Assembly: GCF_902686445.1 (NCBI RefSeq) | Contig: NC_062228.1 | Span: 67,560,648-67,624,647 of the forward strand | Direction: 5' to 3' | Source: Sciurus carolinensis | Taxonomy: Eukaryota > Chordata > Mammalia > Rodentia > Sciuridae | DNA: 64,000 nucleotides | Shown here: positions 1 through 13,900 of the stretch, piece after piece | Position numbering within the stretch: position 1 is the stretch's first letter | Layout of the letters: every line of letters starts with the position of its first letter | The notes under the pieces: model-generated | The model's database searches: none | Seen by the model: only the letters and a program-made list of their open reading frames with translations | Told to the model about the DNA's origin: nothing | Position numbers and translations under genes: made by a program

Positions 1-522
1 ATGGCCATAAGCACACGTAACAGAATACTACTAGACGCACTGCAGGTTCCTGGCATAATGTGGACCCAACTCTGACGTCATGCCCCACCCCAGCTGCCAC
101 TTATCAGGCCAAAAACCTTTCTGAGGCCATTTTGCCATGTCCACCTTGTAGAACAACTGGGACTCTCCCCAACCCCTGGCTATACAACTACATGGAAAGT
201 GCATGATCTAAATGTTAATGAAAGAGGGACAGGAAAGTGATCAGAAGTGGCCTACAGCAGCTCAATATACAAAAGATCATAAGAAAAAAAAGATCAGTAT
301 CACAAAAAGTCTGGAAGGAGGCTCTGAGGACACAGTGCATGGTCCATATAAATAATGGTCATGACAAGGCCTACAAATCCTGAGACAGCTAAGAGGAAAT
401 ATTGGCTAGAAGGGGACAGAACTAGAGCAAAAGGTCTCACGGATATGGACACAGTCATCTGGCCAAGGAAAGGGCAAGGTAAGTGAGATCCATGAAGCTG
501 ACGGCAGGGTGCCTGCCACTCA

Positions 523-3100
<2,578 letters not shown>

Positions 3101-3569
3101 CTGTGGGAAGAGAGTGGTGAGAGGCCAGTGACCGCGGCAGGGGCGGCGGGGTTCGGGGCTCCCGGTATCCCCGCGCAGCCCAGGAGTTTGGACGTCGGAC
3201 TGCCCTGGCTCCGGGCCTCGGCGCTGCCTCGTCCTGGCGGCGGACACTGCACGAGGGCGCCTCGCTGGGCTGCAGGGCTGGCCCTCCCCGGCCGTGCTCG
3301 CCCTGCGCATCTCCCGGGCAGCTGACCTGACCGTCCCCTAATCGCGGCCTCCCGAGCTCCGCTAGCGCTGGCGACCCCGCGGCCCGGGCGCCAACGCCCG
3401 CGAGCCCCGCACTCCGCAGCCGCGCGCGTCACGCTCTCGGCTCCCGCACCCGCCGTCGGGGGCTCGGCCCGCCGCGCAGCCCCTTCGGGCAGGGACCGCG
3501 GGGCCGCGCCTCGAGCCGGCCACCGGGCACCGCGGGGTCGCCCTCCCCGTGCCTTCGCCACCGCCTCAC

Positions 3570-3755
3570 CTCGATCCCGACTCCACGCCCCAAAAGTTCC
3601 GACGGCGACCGGCTCCGGGGCGCACCCACGACCACCGGGCGGCGGCGCCGGAAGTCGGCCGACTCCGCGGGAAACCGGAAGCGGCCTCCTCCGAGCGCTC
3701 ATTGGCTCAGCTTTCCGCCACTCGGCGCCGGGCATTGTGGGTAACGTAGTCCCCT
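3570..3755 (-). promoter_or_regulatory. Gene A core promoter and non-coding exon 1
   Basis: On the minus strand the order is a ZNF143/STAF-like motif (ACTACGTTACCCACAATGC, 3750-3732), a CCAAT box (ATTGG on plus, 3701-3705), and ETS/GABP-like CTTCCGG sites (one at 3655-3645). An exon end with a consensus GTGAGG donor follows at 3570. The same order occurs at gene B. Motif identities come from known consensus sequences; transcription start is inferred. Confidence 0.7.
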
Positions 3756-4302
3756 AGCTCCGCGGCCGCGCTCAGAGGTCTGTGCACCGGGTGGCCAGAG
3801 ACCGTTAGTCCTGCCCACCGGGGTCCCCAGGTTGTCCCCGCAGGTGGCCGGGACCGGCGGGCGGCTCGATGTGCACAGGGGGCGCTGCCAGCCCCCCGGG
3901 TGCGGTCACGCGGCGTCGGGGCGGCCGCAGGGCGAGTCCCTCCTGCACCCCGTGGAGCAGAAAGTGTCACTGCGCGCAGCGCCGCGGGCCCTGGCTGAAC
4001 TTGCACCCGGCCCAACTGTGCTTGAGTCTGAGGGCACCTGCGCAGGGGCGCGTGCTGAAACCTGGGCCATGTGAGAAGCTGCCAGAGCGGACGCCAACCT
4101 CCGCTCCCGAAATGAGAGACGCGAACGCCCTCCCCTCACCAGCCTCCCTCTCCCCGTTCCCACCCAGCCTCCGCGCGCCCCACGGGCGGGAGGCGCTTCT
4201 GCAAGCTGACCGCCCACTTCTTCTCCCCGCGCCTCGCCCCTTTCCTCCCCTTCCTCCCCTGCAGGGGATGAGAAGCCTAATGGTTTTCTCCCGCTTCCAT
4301 AT

Positions 4303-4304
4303 AT

Positions 4305-4346
<42 letters not shown>
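4303..4346. repeat. (TC)n(AC)n microsatellite
   Basis: TC repeats pass into AC repeats, as at 1250-1326, at the edge of the CpG island. Confidence 0.95.
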
Positions 4347-4353
<7 letters not shown>

Positions 4354-4403
4354 CTCAAGGGAAGCTTCTCCAGGTTTAGTGGACATTAAAGATGGTGTTT
4401 GCT

Positions 4404-4758
4404 GGTAAATGGATGGAGCTGGAAAATATCATACTAAGCAAAATAAGCCAATCTCAAAACACCAAATGCTGAATGTTTTCTCTCTCATACGCGGATGCTA
4501 ATTCACAGTGGAGGCGGCTAGGGAAGAATAGAGGTTCTTTAGATTAGGTGGAGGGGAGTGAAGGGAGGGCATGGCGGCAGGAAGGAGAGTAAAATGAATC
4601 AGACCTTATTACCCATTACATATATAACTATATGACTGGTGGGACTCTACATCATGTATAACCAGAAGAAGGAGAAATCATACTTCATTGTCTATGATGT
4701 CTCAAAGGGCATTCTACTCTCATGTATAACTAATTAAAACAAAATTTAAAAAAAATTT
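4404..4758 (+). mobile_element. L1 3' end (5'-truncated)
   Basis: It begins in the last codons of L1 ORF2 (GGATGGAGCTGGAAAATATC, the KWMKLENI region) and continues through the 3' UTR. It ends in an A-rich tail (ACAAAATTTAAAAAAAATTT). Flanking TGTTTGC on both sides may be the core of a decayed target-site duplication. Confidence 0.88.
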
Positions 4759-6333
4759 AAATGCTGTTTGCCCTACTCCCCTTGAACTGCATACTACATC
4801 TAATTAAAAAACAAATTTGATTAAAAGGGCTTATCAACCAGACGGTTTTCCAAAGTATAACTTCCTGATCCATTGTGCCAGGAATTTTCATTTATAAGAC
4901 CATTTTCCTGTCCTGAGTGAGCTGTCATTAACATAAAAGAAGCATGTTTGTGTCTTTCCACAAAGTCATAATTTATCAAATAACAAAGTCACTGGCCACA
5001 CCATTTTCATTGGTTAGTTCACAGAATAACTGTGGGTCACCTAGTAGTCATAAGCAATCACAGGCTCTTTTATTTCATCCAATCTTAATTTCTAATATCT
5101 GTAACACTCAAGTCACACACTATACTTTAAACAAATACACACAAAGACTAAGAAAGGGTTAAGCCAGTCACGGGAGTTCAGAAAGCTGAACTGGGAGCAA
5201 AGGCCTTAGCAGATACCAATGCAAAGAGTCACTGTGGTCATGAATAGATAGGACAGACAGGCAGGTAGGGCAGTGGGCACCATAAAGGCTTGGCTAAGAC
5301 CAGTCACTAATGCCAGAGGGCAACCCCTGCTGTGAGTAGCTGCCACTGCGCACCAGCAACTACAGCAGCAGATGTGGAGAATTCAGTTTCAATCTGATGA
5401 AATTATGAACAAGCCCAAGAACCTCTGTTCTGAGCACAGATCTGCCAAAGCACAGAAGCTTATTCCAGACCCAGGTCTGGACGTGCGTAGTTTCAGTGTC
5501 AGCTTGCAGTGGGCAGTGTGTGGTGGTCATGAGCAGCAGGAACTTCACTCTGCTAACATCCAAGGATCTGCATTGTGGCAATTTTCCTGGGCAAGGCTTG
5601 TGACAAACAACCAGTTAACAGGTCAACGCTGCCCTGTCCAGTCTTGAGGGACTCCTCCTTTTATGGATGCCAAGTGAGGGGCTGCTTCATTCAGTGGTCT
5701 GGTGTACTTGATAAGCTTGGACTTGGTCTTTCTGATGTGGTTTGATGTGCTTCTGATTCATTCACTTAGTTCGTAGGTGGTCATTTTCATTGGCACAGTT
5801 TATCAATTTGGGCCTTCTGGTTGTGCCAGGCAGATGGTGGTTGTTTACTTGTACCAACAAGGCATACAGTCATCCACCTTGGCTTATGGAAAACCAGTGC
5901 TTTACAAAATGGAGTAACTCAGATTTAGGCACAGCCTGAAAACTTCAGGCTTTATGCATTATACATTATAATGTATAATACATTACACAGGTTTTACACT
6001 TTGTGGAGTACCTCAGAGCAGGCCTGCTGAACTAGAAAAATAGGGAAAGGTCTTAAAACCACATAACACACATCACATTTAAACCTATTGCTTTCCCTGG
6101 GCCTTCACCTACACCTTCTCAGTGATGTTTCCAGTTAACTTCTGTGTCTCTGAGATGTAAGTTTTGTACTTTGCTTCAAACAAAGTCACTTTTGGAAATG
6201 CAGATTTGGGATTTGAGGACTGTTCAGACTGTAGACTAACTCTTAAGCAATAATGCAAAGAATTTAAGCTATATTTTGATGAGAAAACTAAAAAGTCTGA
6301 AGTATTTTATCCTATTAAGAAAAAGAGTAATTT
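4759..6333. other. Intergenic, no gene recognised
   Basis: No exon or domain was recognised. On the minus strand 5160-5900 has LTR-like traits (a CATAAAAGG box near 5655-5665), but no boundaries or target duplication were found. A perfect 22-bp AT-rich palindrome lies at 5958-5979. Confidence 0.5.
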
Positions 6334-6414
6334 AGGGTTGGGGTGTAGCTCAGTAGTAAAGCCCTTATCTCATATGTACAAGACCCTGGGTTCAATCCCT
6401 AGTACCACAAAAAA
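6334..6414 (+). mobile_element. ID-like tRNA-derived SINE
   Basis: GGGGTGTAGCTCAGTAGTAA (box A) is followed by CCCTGGGTTCAATCCCTAG (box B), TACCACAAAAAA and an A-rich tail. This is a well-preserved single ID unit. Confidence 0.9.
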
Positions 6415-6511
6415 GTAATTTTTTTGAATTCATAAATGTTGTAAGGATTGTTTCAAAATGCAAATTTTTAAAATGTTAACACAAACAGATACTAAATAAA
6501 AAGAGATGTAA

Positions 6512-6682
6512 CAGCTGAGTGTGGTGGCACATGGCTGTAATCCCAGAGGCTCAGGAGGCTGAGGCAGGAGGATCACAAGTCTAAAGCCAGCCTCTGCAAC
6601 AGCAAGGTGCTAAGCAACTCAGTGAGACCCTGTCTCTCAGTAAAATACAAATCCCTGGTACCCACCAATTCCCCCCAAAAAG
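6512..6682 (+). mobile_element. B1-dID-type composite SINE
   Basis: A 7SL/B1-like head (GTGGTGGCACATGGCTGTAA, then GGAGGCTGAGGCAGGAGGAT) is followed by the squirrel-type GCAACTCAGTGAGACCCTGT segment and a remnant of the ID half (CCTGGTACCC). The middle of the ID part is missing. Confidence 0.9.
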
Positions 6683-6907
6683 ATGTAACAAAGTTATAGG
6701 CATGATATATTTTGGTGAAAAAAGCTAAAAGGGAAAGGGAATATTTTTGGCTGAAAAAGGATTTTGTATGGTGAAATGAGGTTTTTGTCCTATAATAAAA
6801 TGATTGGATTGTAACAAGATGGGAAAAATAAAGATAGGAAAAAACTAAGAATTTAAACAAGTTGTCTAAGTAAGTCATAGAAGGTTTGTAGAGGAGAAAT
6901 CCTATAC

Positions 6908-7512
6908 CTGTTTTTTTTTCTTTTTTTTAAATTGTAAACAAATGGGATACATGTTCTTTATGTTGTTTCTCTGTACATGGCATAAAGGCATACCATTTGT
7001 GTAATCATAAATTTACATAGGGTAATGTTGTTTGATTCATTCTGTTATTTTTTCCCTTCCCCCCCCACCCCTCCCACCACTCTTTTCCCTCTATACAGTC
7101 CTTCCTTCCTCCATTCTTGCCCCCCTCCCTAACCCTAACTCTAACCTTAACACTAACCCCTCCCACCCCCCATTACGTGTCATCATCTGCTTATCAGTGA
7201 GATCATTCGTCCTTTGGTTTTTTGAGATTGGCTTATCTCACTTAGCATGATATTCTCTAATTTCATCCATTTGTCTGCAAATGCCATAATTTTATCATTC
7301 TTTATGGTGGAGTAATATTCCATTGTATATATATACCACAGTTTCTTTATCCATTCATCAATTGAAGGACATCTAGGTTGGTTCCACAATCTGGCTACTG
7401 TGAATTGAGCAGCTATGAACATTGATGTGGCTGTATCTCTGTAGGATGCTGATTTTAAGTCCTTTGGGTATAGGCCAAGGAGTGGGATAGCTGGGTCAAA
7501 TGCCTATACCTT
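6908..7512 (-). mobile_element. L1 3' end with ORF2 C-terminus
   Basis: A T-rich start (tail on the minus strand) leads into the L1 3' UTR and then ORF2 C-terminal codons ([48 protein letters not shown]) up to about 7510, where it is 5'-truncated. The 3' UTR holds a C-rich tract with telomere-like CCCTAA units at 7125-7170, shared with the copy at 16.2-17.0 kb. Reading frames are short; this is a dead copy. Confidence 0.95.
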
Positions 7513-8015
7513 TTTTGTATGTGTTTGTTACCAAAGCTTGAGTCAGCTGTGGAATGATTCTGTTACAGAGTGTCATACATCCATGTAGTCAAAGCAATCA
7601 CAGTGCACTGTGACAATTGGTTTTTGCAGTCTTGCATGAAGAATTTCAAGTGAATCGTACATATTACTAGGCAGGAGTTTATCAGAAGGGAAAGGAAAAG
7701 GGAAAGGGGGACTCTCCAAGGATAAAGGGAGATGGTGGGTCCTCTCAGAAAAAAGGGGGACCATTTGCCCCTCCTGCTTTCCAGTCTTATTGGGAGTCCC
7801 AGGGAAGTTTCCACAGAGTCCTGTTCAGGTCTACCTTTTGACTTTTGATTGACAGTAGGATTTAAGTCTCCATTGTGCATGGTCTTGCCACACAGAGGGG
7901 AGATTTTGCTATTAAAATGACATGCGAAAGATTCAAAGGCAATTCTGGGTCAACTTGGCCCATGATGACCAGTTCTAATTGGAACATCTTACAGATTTAT
8001 TTGTAAATAAATAAA
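7513..8015. other. Intergenic, no gene recognised
   Basis: Contains a minus-strand open frame of 105 codons (7563-7880) without a recognisable domain and a purine-rich stretch near 7680-7760. It could be retroviral debris split by the L1, but nothing diagnostic is visible. Confidence 0.4.
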
Positions 8016-8238
8016 TAATTTATTTATTTATGCTGAAGATTGAACCCAGAGGTGCTTAACCACTGAGCCACATTCCCAACTCCCTCTTTTAAAATATATA
8101 TTTTATTTAAAGACAGGGCCTTGCTGAGTTGCTTAGGGCCTTGCAAAGTTGCTGAGGCTGGCTTTGAACTCATGGTCCTCCTGTCTCAGCCTCCAAAGTC
8201 ACTGGGATTACAGGCATGCAGCACCATGCTCAACTTCT
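8016..8238 (-). mobile_element. B1-dID-type composite SINE
   Basis: Reading right to left: the B1 head (GCATGGTGCTGCATGCCTGT), the GAGGCTGAGACAGGAGGACC block, the GCAACTCAGCAAGGCCCTGT segment, then the ID half with box A/B remnants and an AT-rich tail. Confidence 0.9.
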
Positions 8239-8467
8239 TACAGATTTTATGATTGAGGGATTTCCTTCTAATTATCCTGTCTTCCTAGAACTGGGCTGTG
8301 TAAAAGTCACAAAAGTCCCCCTTTTAGGTTAACTTGGGTTCTTCTTATGAACAGAGAGAAATCTTTTGACCTGCCTTTAATCTGCAGATAACAGATTTTT
8401 TTCTGAAGAATATAGTTTATCAACTTAAACCAGGCAGGACCAGAGTGGCTTCAAGTAAATTTCTTTT
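8239..8467. other. Unassigned spacer
   Basis: Unique-looking AT-rich sequence without a recognised gene or repeat. It is bounded on the right by the target-site duplication of the twin-primed L1. Confidence 0.4.
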
Positions 8468-8991
8468 TAAAATAAAGTATGGGATTTGCTTATTTCATTT
8501 AGTATGATACTCTCCACCTCCATCCATTTATTTGCAAATGCCATAATATTATTATTCTTTATGGCTGATTAATATTCCATTGTGTATATATACCATGGTT
8601 TCTTTATTCATTCATCTGTTTAAGGGCATCTATGTTGGTTACACAATCTACCTATTGTGAATTGAGCTGCTATAAACATTGATGTGGCCGCATTATTTTC
8701 CTGAGAAGTGGATGATGATATATAATGGGAGTGGGGGGGTGAGGAGTGACATAAGACTGGAGGAACTTTAGATTATGTAGAAGGAAATGAGGGGGGTATG
8801 AAAAATGGTGGAATGAGACCATGTCTATCATTACCCTTTGTACATGTATGATTACATGAATGGTATGAATCTACATTGTGTACAACCATAGAAATTAAAT
8901 AATGTACACCATTTGTGTACAATGAATCAAAAAACAGTCTATAAAAAATAAAAAAATAAAAAAATAATGTAAAAAAATAAAATAAAGTATG
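8468..8991. mobile_element. Twin-primed (5'-inverted) L1 insertion
   Basis: Segment 8482-8700 is L1 ORF2 3' coding sequence in minus orientation. Segment 8705-8977 is the L1 3' UTR in plus orientation, ending in an A-rich tail. A 14-bp direct repeat (TAAAATAAAGTATG) flanks the unit at 8468-8481 and 8978-8991. Inverted 5' part, direct 3' part, tail and target duplication together are the hallmark of twin priming during target-primed reverse transcription. Confidence 0.9.
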
Positions 8992-10335
8992 TGTGTTGGG
9001 GGATCAGCCCAGTAGAGCAGTCTAAAGAATTACCTTCATAGCCTCATGTTCCCACTACTCATGTCCATTTGCTACCTGTCAGCCCTAGGTCCCTGGATGT
9101 CCTGACTACGACCAGGGCCATTGCCCCAGTGCAGAACAGAAGTACAGCCATGCAGTGATGATAATCAGAGCAGGTTTATTGCAAGGTAAGAGAAAGCAAG
9201 ACACAATTTCAAAAGAGGAAGAGGCACATCAACTAGGGGCTGAAAATTGCTGAAGTGATTGAAGTTTAGAGGACTGGAGCTTGTCATGGAGCCAAACATT
9301 GGCATGACAGGTAGCCACACCCTTTTGGGCCTGGCACTCATGCAGCTGCCACCCATTTGGGGCAAGTCGTATACCTGCCCTGAAAGCTGAGGGCTTGTGC
9401 CAGTGTAATTGATACACCTTTCAGAGGCAGAGCACGTAGTCATAGTTATCCGAGGGAGCCATGGATCATGAATTTCACTTCTGTTCAACTCCAGGGCTGC
9501 AAACACCCAAAGCATACTGTTCACCAATCCCAAAGAAAGAACTTAGAGGACTCAATCAAGTTGTTTTGGGCATTTTATTACTGACTCCTTAGCAGCCAGG
9601 ATACAAAAGAAAGTGACCCGTGCCTAAAGGCAGGGGTGTATATAGGGTAGGGTGCATGCCCACTGCATAGGTGACTGTCTTCAGGTGTTTCATGAGTACA
9701 TTCCTAATTTACAACCAGAGTCACTCTGTTTAAATCCTCCCCCAAGGAATAGAGATAAGGGAAGTGGCCAGTTGCCCTCTCCTTTTCTTTTATTATTACA
9801 TTCATTAGAGACCTTCTTATCTCACTGCAAGATTTCCTAGGCATTGATAGTGTTTAACTGAACAACTTCACAATAAAAAGCTAAGTTAATATATACAAGG
9901 GACTTCTGTGAAGCTGTGACCCTAATGTTACTGGCTTTTTTCTAACCATATGTATCTATGTTTCCCAAGTATACATGCTTTCTACCTTAGGAAGACACTT
10001 TACCAAGATGTTGTCCTCCAGATTTTTTTGTAAGGATAACCCTTTTCAGGTTTATGCTATGTGCTCCTAATTGTATCATGCCTATCATCTTTGAGCAAAG
10101 ATAATTAGATGTACCCAAACACTTGGCATTCCAAACCATGCTACTCTGATAATTAAGAGGGTGGGCATTGGCCACCTAGTGAGTACATCTATAAACAAGT
10201 ACATTTTCCCTGGAGAACTACATCAAAAATTTTTAAAAGTATTACATTTATTTTAACACATGAAAGTAAGATAAACCCAGAAATTTTAGATGGATATTTA
10301 TTTGTCTTTTAATATTTTATAATTATGTAAAAGAA
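8992..10335. other. Unclassified LTR-like sequence, no host gene
   Basis: The minus strand shows AATAAA followed by CTGCTCTG near 9165-9180, and TATATACACCCC plus AATAAAATGCCC near 9565-9650, as in LTR R/U5 regions. A 122-codon minus frame (9165-9533) contains six Cys and two N-glycosylation-type sequons, but no family is recognised. Element ends were not found. Confidence 0.35.
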
Positions 10336-10339
10336 ACAT

Positions 10340-10548
10340 ATTTTTTGGGGGTACTTGGGATTGAAATCAGGGGCACTCCACTACTGAGCCATCTCCCCAA
10401 CCCTATTTTGTGTTTTAGTTAGAGACAGGGTCTCACTGAGTTGCTTAGCACCTCCCCACTGAAGATGCTGGCTTTGAACTTGCGATATCCCTGCTATAGC
10501 CTCCAGAATCACTGGGATTAGAGGCATGCACTACTGCACCTGGCTAGG
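10340..10548 (-). mobile_element. B1-dID-type composite SINE
   Basis: On the minus strand: B1 head (GTAGTGCATGCCTCTAATCC), then CAACTCAGTGAGACCCTGTC, then the ID box A/B remnant. Diverged, with a small internal insertion. Confidence 0.85.
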
Positions 10549-10777
10549 TAAAAGAAACATAGTACTGTTAATTTATGTTAAAGTGTTACCCTTCATATTG
10601 GGATGGGAAATTGAATGTATTTATGGGAAGATAATAGAGTCTAAATGGTTTTTAAGTTGGTTAACTAATCCTCAAAAGTAGACTCATGAAACAATATATG
10701 AAAACTTTATTTTCTTATACTTCTAAATAGAATGGTTTTTAGAAAGGGGGCAAAGATAAGCTTCACATGTAAAAACT

Positions 10778-10974
10778 TTATTTATTTTGTACTGGGGGTT
10801 GAACGCAGGGGCACTTTATCACTGAGCTACATTCCTAGCCCTTTTTATTTTATTTTTAATTTTGATACAGGAACTCACTAAGTTTCCCAGACTGGGCTTG
10901 AACTTGTGATCCTCCTGCCTCAGCCTCCTGAGTTGCCAGGATTATAAATGTGTACCACTGCACCAAGCTCAAAT
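10778..10974 (-). mobile_element. B1-dID-type composite SINE
   Basis: On the minus strand: CTCAGGAGGCTGAGGCAGGA, a central B1-like part, then the ID half (GCTAGGAATGTAGCTCAGTG and GTTCAACCCCCAGTA). Confidence 0.88.
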
Positions 10975-13900
10975 GTAAAAACATTAACTAGGATTTATCA
11001 AAAGGCTGGTCTCCCCTGGGATAAGACTTTGCCTCTCGCCCTGATACATGAGAGGGATGATACCCAAAGTGGGCTAAAATTAAGCCCATTTAAAATTTTG
11101 TCAAAAGGATAAATTTTTGTCCTAAGCATTACTGTGGTCCCGAAATAGAAAGAGAGATATAGTACAAATTAAGGGTTTAGACAAATTGTAGTAGGTTTTA
11201 AAAAATAATAAAGGGTTTTCAAAGGAATGAATTCAATATAAGGAACTACTGACATCCAGTCTCAATTTATTTCTCAATGTTCCCCAATAACCAAAGAAAA
11301 TTAGACATTAGAATTGAGACCAACTACTTCCACTTCAACATTGATGAAACTGGCCTTCTGGGTGTTCAACTACTAAGACTTTGAGACCAAAGCCAAGTAA
11401 GATTTAAGGGCTAAGAGGACAGCGCTTTCTCCCCAAGGTCAGCCAGGACCTGGGGGATGACAGGACCTCTCTAAAAGGGCCCCAAAACCTTAGTGAATCA
11501 CCCTACCTCCACTCAGATGGACCATGAGAACTCTAGAGGCAGGAGCCAAACAATACAGTTTTCAAATATGAGGGTCATCAGAAAGGGAAATGTCCCCAGT
11601 ACTTCCAAGGAAAGCCGTGTGGTCAGAAATATCCTGATCTATTCTAACAACTGGCACAACTAACACAGCAAAAGACTGAGAAGACTTGGATGACCTTAAC
11701 AGTTCCAAGAAAAGGGGTTAGTTTTGGGCCAACATGGGGTCACCTACTTTGTCTCGAACCCCCAGCAGGGAATTATAACCAAAAACATATATACTAAAAT
11801 AGGGATAGAAAGTAAAAATCAACAGTCATGCCTAGACAATTAAGGAAAAGACAGTAACCCTTTTAAAAGCAGTTTGTAAAGAAAGTGTCCAAAGAACGAG
11901 TCCTTATACACGATTGCCTGATCATGACCATCAAAAAGGACTGTGCCAGGTCACAAATTTGCAAAGAGGCCACCATGATTTTATATGCAAAGGATTTCTG
12001 TAAGGACATCTGTATGGTAACTGTTCAACCTCAGGCTGAGGCCACCTTTATTTTTAATCACTGTGGCTACGGATCATTGTTATTTTGATAACTTGGAAGA
12101 TTAAAAAATATTTTTCATTATATCTTATTACTATTCTTATTTAATGGTCTTAATTAACAGGTAATATATGTCTTGTTTTTAAGTCTCATTCCTTTCCACA
12201 CCGTTCATCATTTTCAGGAAAGAACCCCCTCTCAAAGGATGGAGGAGTTGATGGTAATAAAAAGCAGAGAAAAAGAAAGGTAGAGATTTTAGGATCTTCA
12301 GTGAGAAGGAAACAGAGCTAGACCAGATCTGAGAAGGTGCTCTGAATATTGCACCACACATGCAGGAAAAGTCACCAGGAGCCACAATGTTCAAGGATAA
12401 AAACAGATTAGATCTAGCAGTCTCCAGTCATGCCTGTGGTGTCTGAGTCTGCAGAGTACAGCAAGTCTGTCAGAGTGGCACGGGCTCCTCTGGGTCAGGC
12501 CCTTCTGTGCCTTCAGGACCCACTAGGCACTGTGGGTATAATGTGACTCCCAGAAGATCCTTGTCTTCAGTGAGAGAAGGCATTAAATATACTCATGTAG
12601 ACTTATTAATTAAAAGGCTTACTATCAATAAAGTGAGTTCCCTGGTCCACTCCTCTATGCCACATTTGGAAACTTAATAAAATGATTGCTATCTGTCTTG
12701 CCCTATTTGTAGAGAAACAGAGCAGAGTCATACAAAATGAGAGGGGCTTTGAGGCACCATGCAATGTGGGCACTGACTCTTCCAGGAATGTCTCATTTGG
12801 CCGGTTCTTTGAATACTGCCAATCTGCCCATGGGCGCAGTCCACCATCAAGCCAGGAGGCTCTAGATGATAGAATTAGCTGAACCTCAATCCTCAATGCT
12901 CTTACTGTGTATGATGTTCTGCAAGAATTCAACTTCCTAGTGCCTAGTCTGGGTTTTAGGCTGTTTTGTGAGTAACTTTTGGAAAACTTTGAAAAAACTT
13001 AGATCATGGACCTCCTCTGTCCACAACACACAGTGGTTCATGGTGCCCTGAAAATAAACAGAAAATGCCTCACTGGTGTGCACACTCCAAACTCAGTCAA
13101 CAAGACGTCACACACTGGTCTCTACCTGTCACACTGCAACACCTCATTAGACTTGGGCTCAAAGGAGTCCTGAAACATGAGGTCCTCGCTGTTTTGAACA
13201 CAGGTACCTGAAACAGGATGACATGCAGAGTCCCTCTTGGGCTCGAGTACTTGGTGTGGAGGAGGATGGCAGCTGCAACAGCCACTGTGGCAGGGCCTCC
13301 TGCTTTCCTCACTTCTGACTGGACAAAGCACTCCTGAAGACCTATCTTGTGGACCCACCACATGACTGCTGATATGATGCCAACCGCATGCAGCTGAAGT
13401 TCCAAGCAGAGCAAGCTTTCAGAAAAGAAGTCCTCCTGCTGAATGCACACTGGATCAGCAGTGTCCCAAATGGGTAGAGAATTCAGGGTGTGGGTGGCAC
13501 AGACAAAACCACAACGAGGTCCTGGGCTTTAGACATTGTGGTCAAGAGAAAGGGGGTGGTTCTTAGTGGGGCTGAGATGGGATTCCTGGGTGGGGTCTCT
13601 GCTGAGCACTCAAGCATTTAGAGATACAGCATCCCTACTCAGCAAGACCCCAGAAGCAAAATCTATTTTTTGCCTCTTCAGAGGCTGTTGGTCCAAACAG
13701 TCACACTAGGCAGACTCCAGAGACACAGTGCAAGAAGTGGGCAACATCTGTGCTCTCTATGCTGGGGTGGAGCATCTGAGTGACCTTGTCATCTCTGGGT
13801 GGGTTCAGAACAGGCAAGAAGGCCCCTCCAGGTGACCATGTGTTCCAGGCCACCTTGAGATGTCCGTTGGGCCACAGTTGCTGGGATCCACAGTTGCCAT

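Noticed and set aside
7120..7175. True interstitial telomere from chromosome fusion
   Set aside because: Units are irregular, short and shared exactly in position with a second L1 3' UTR; inherited with the L1.
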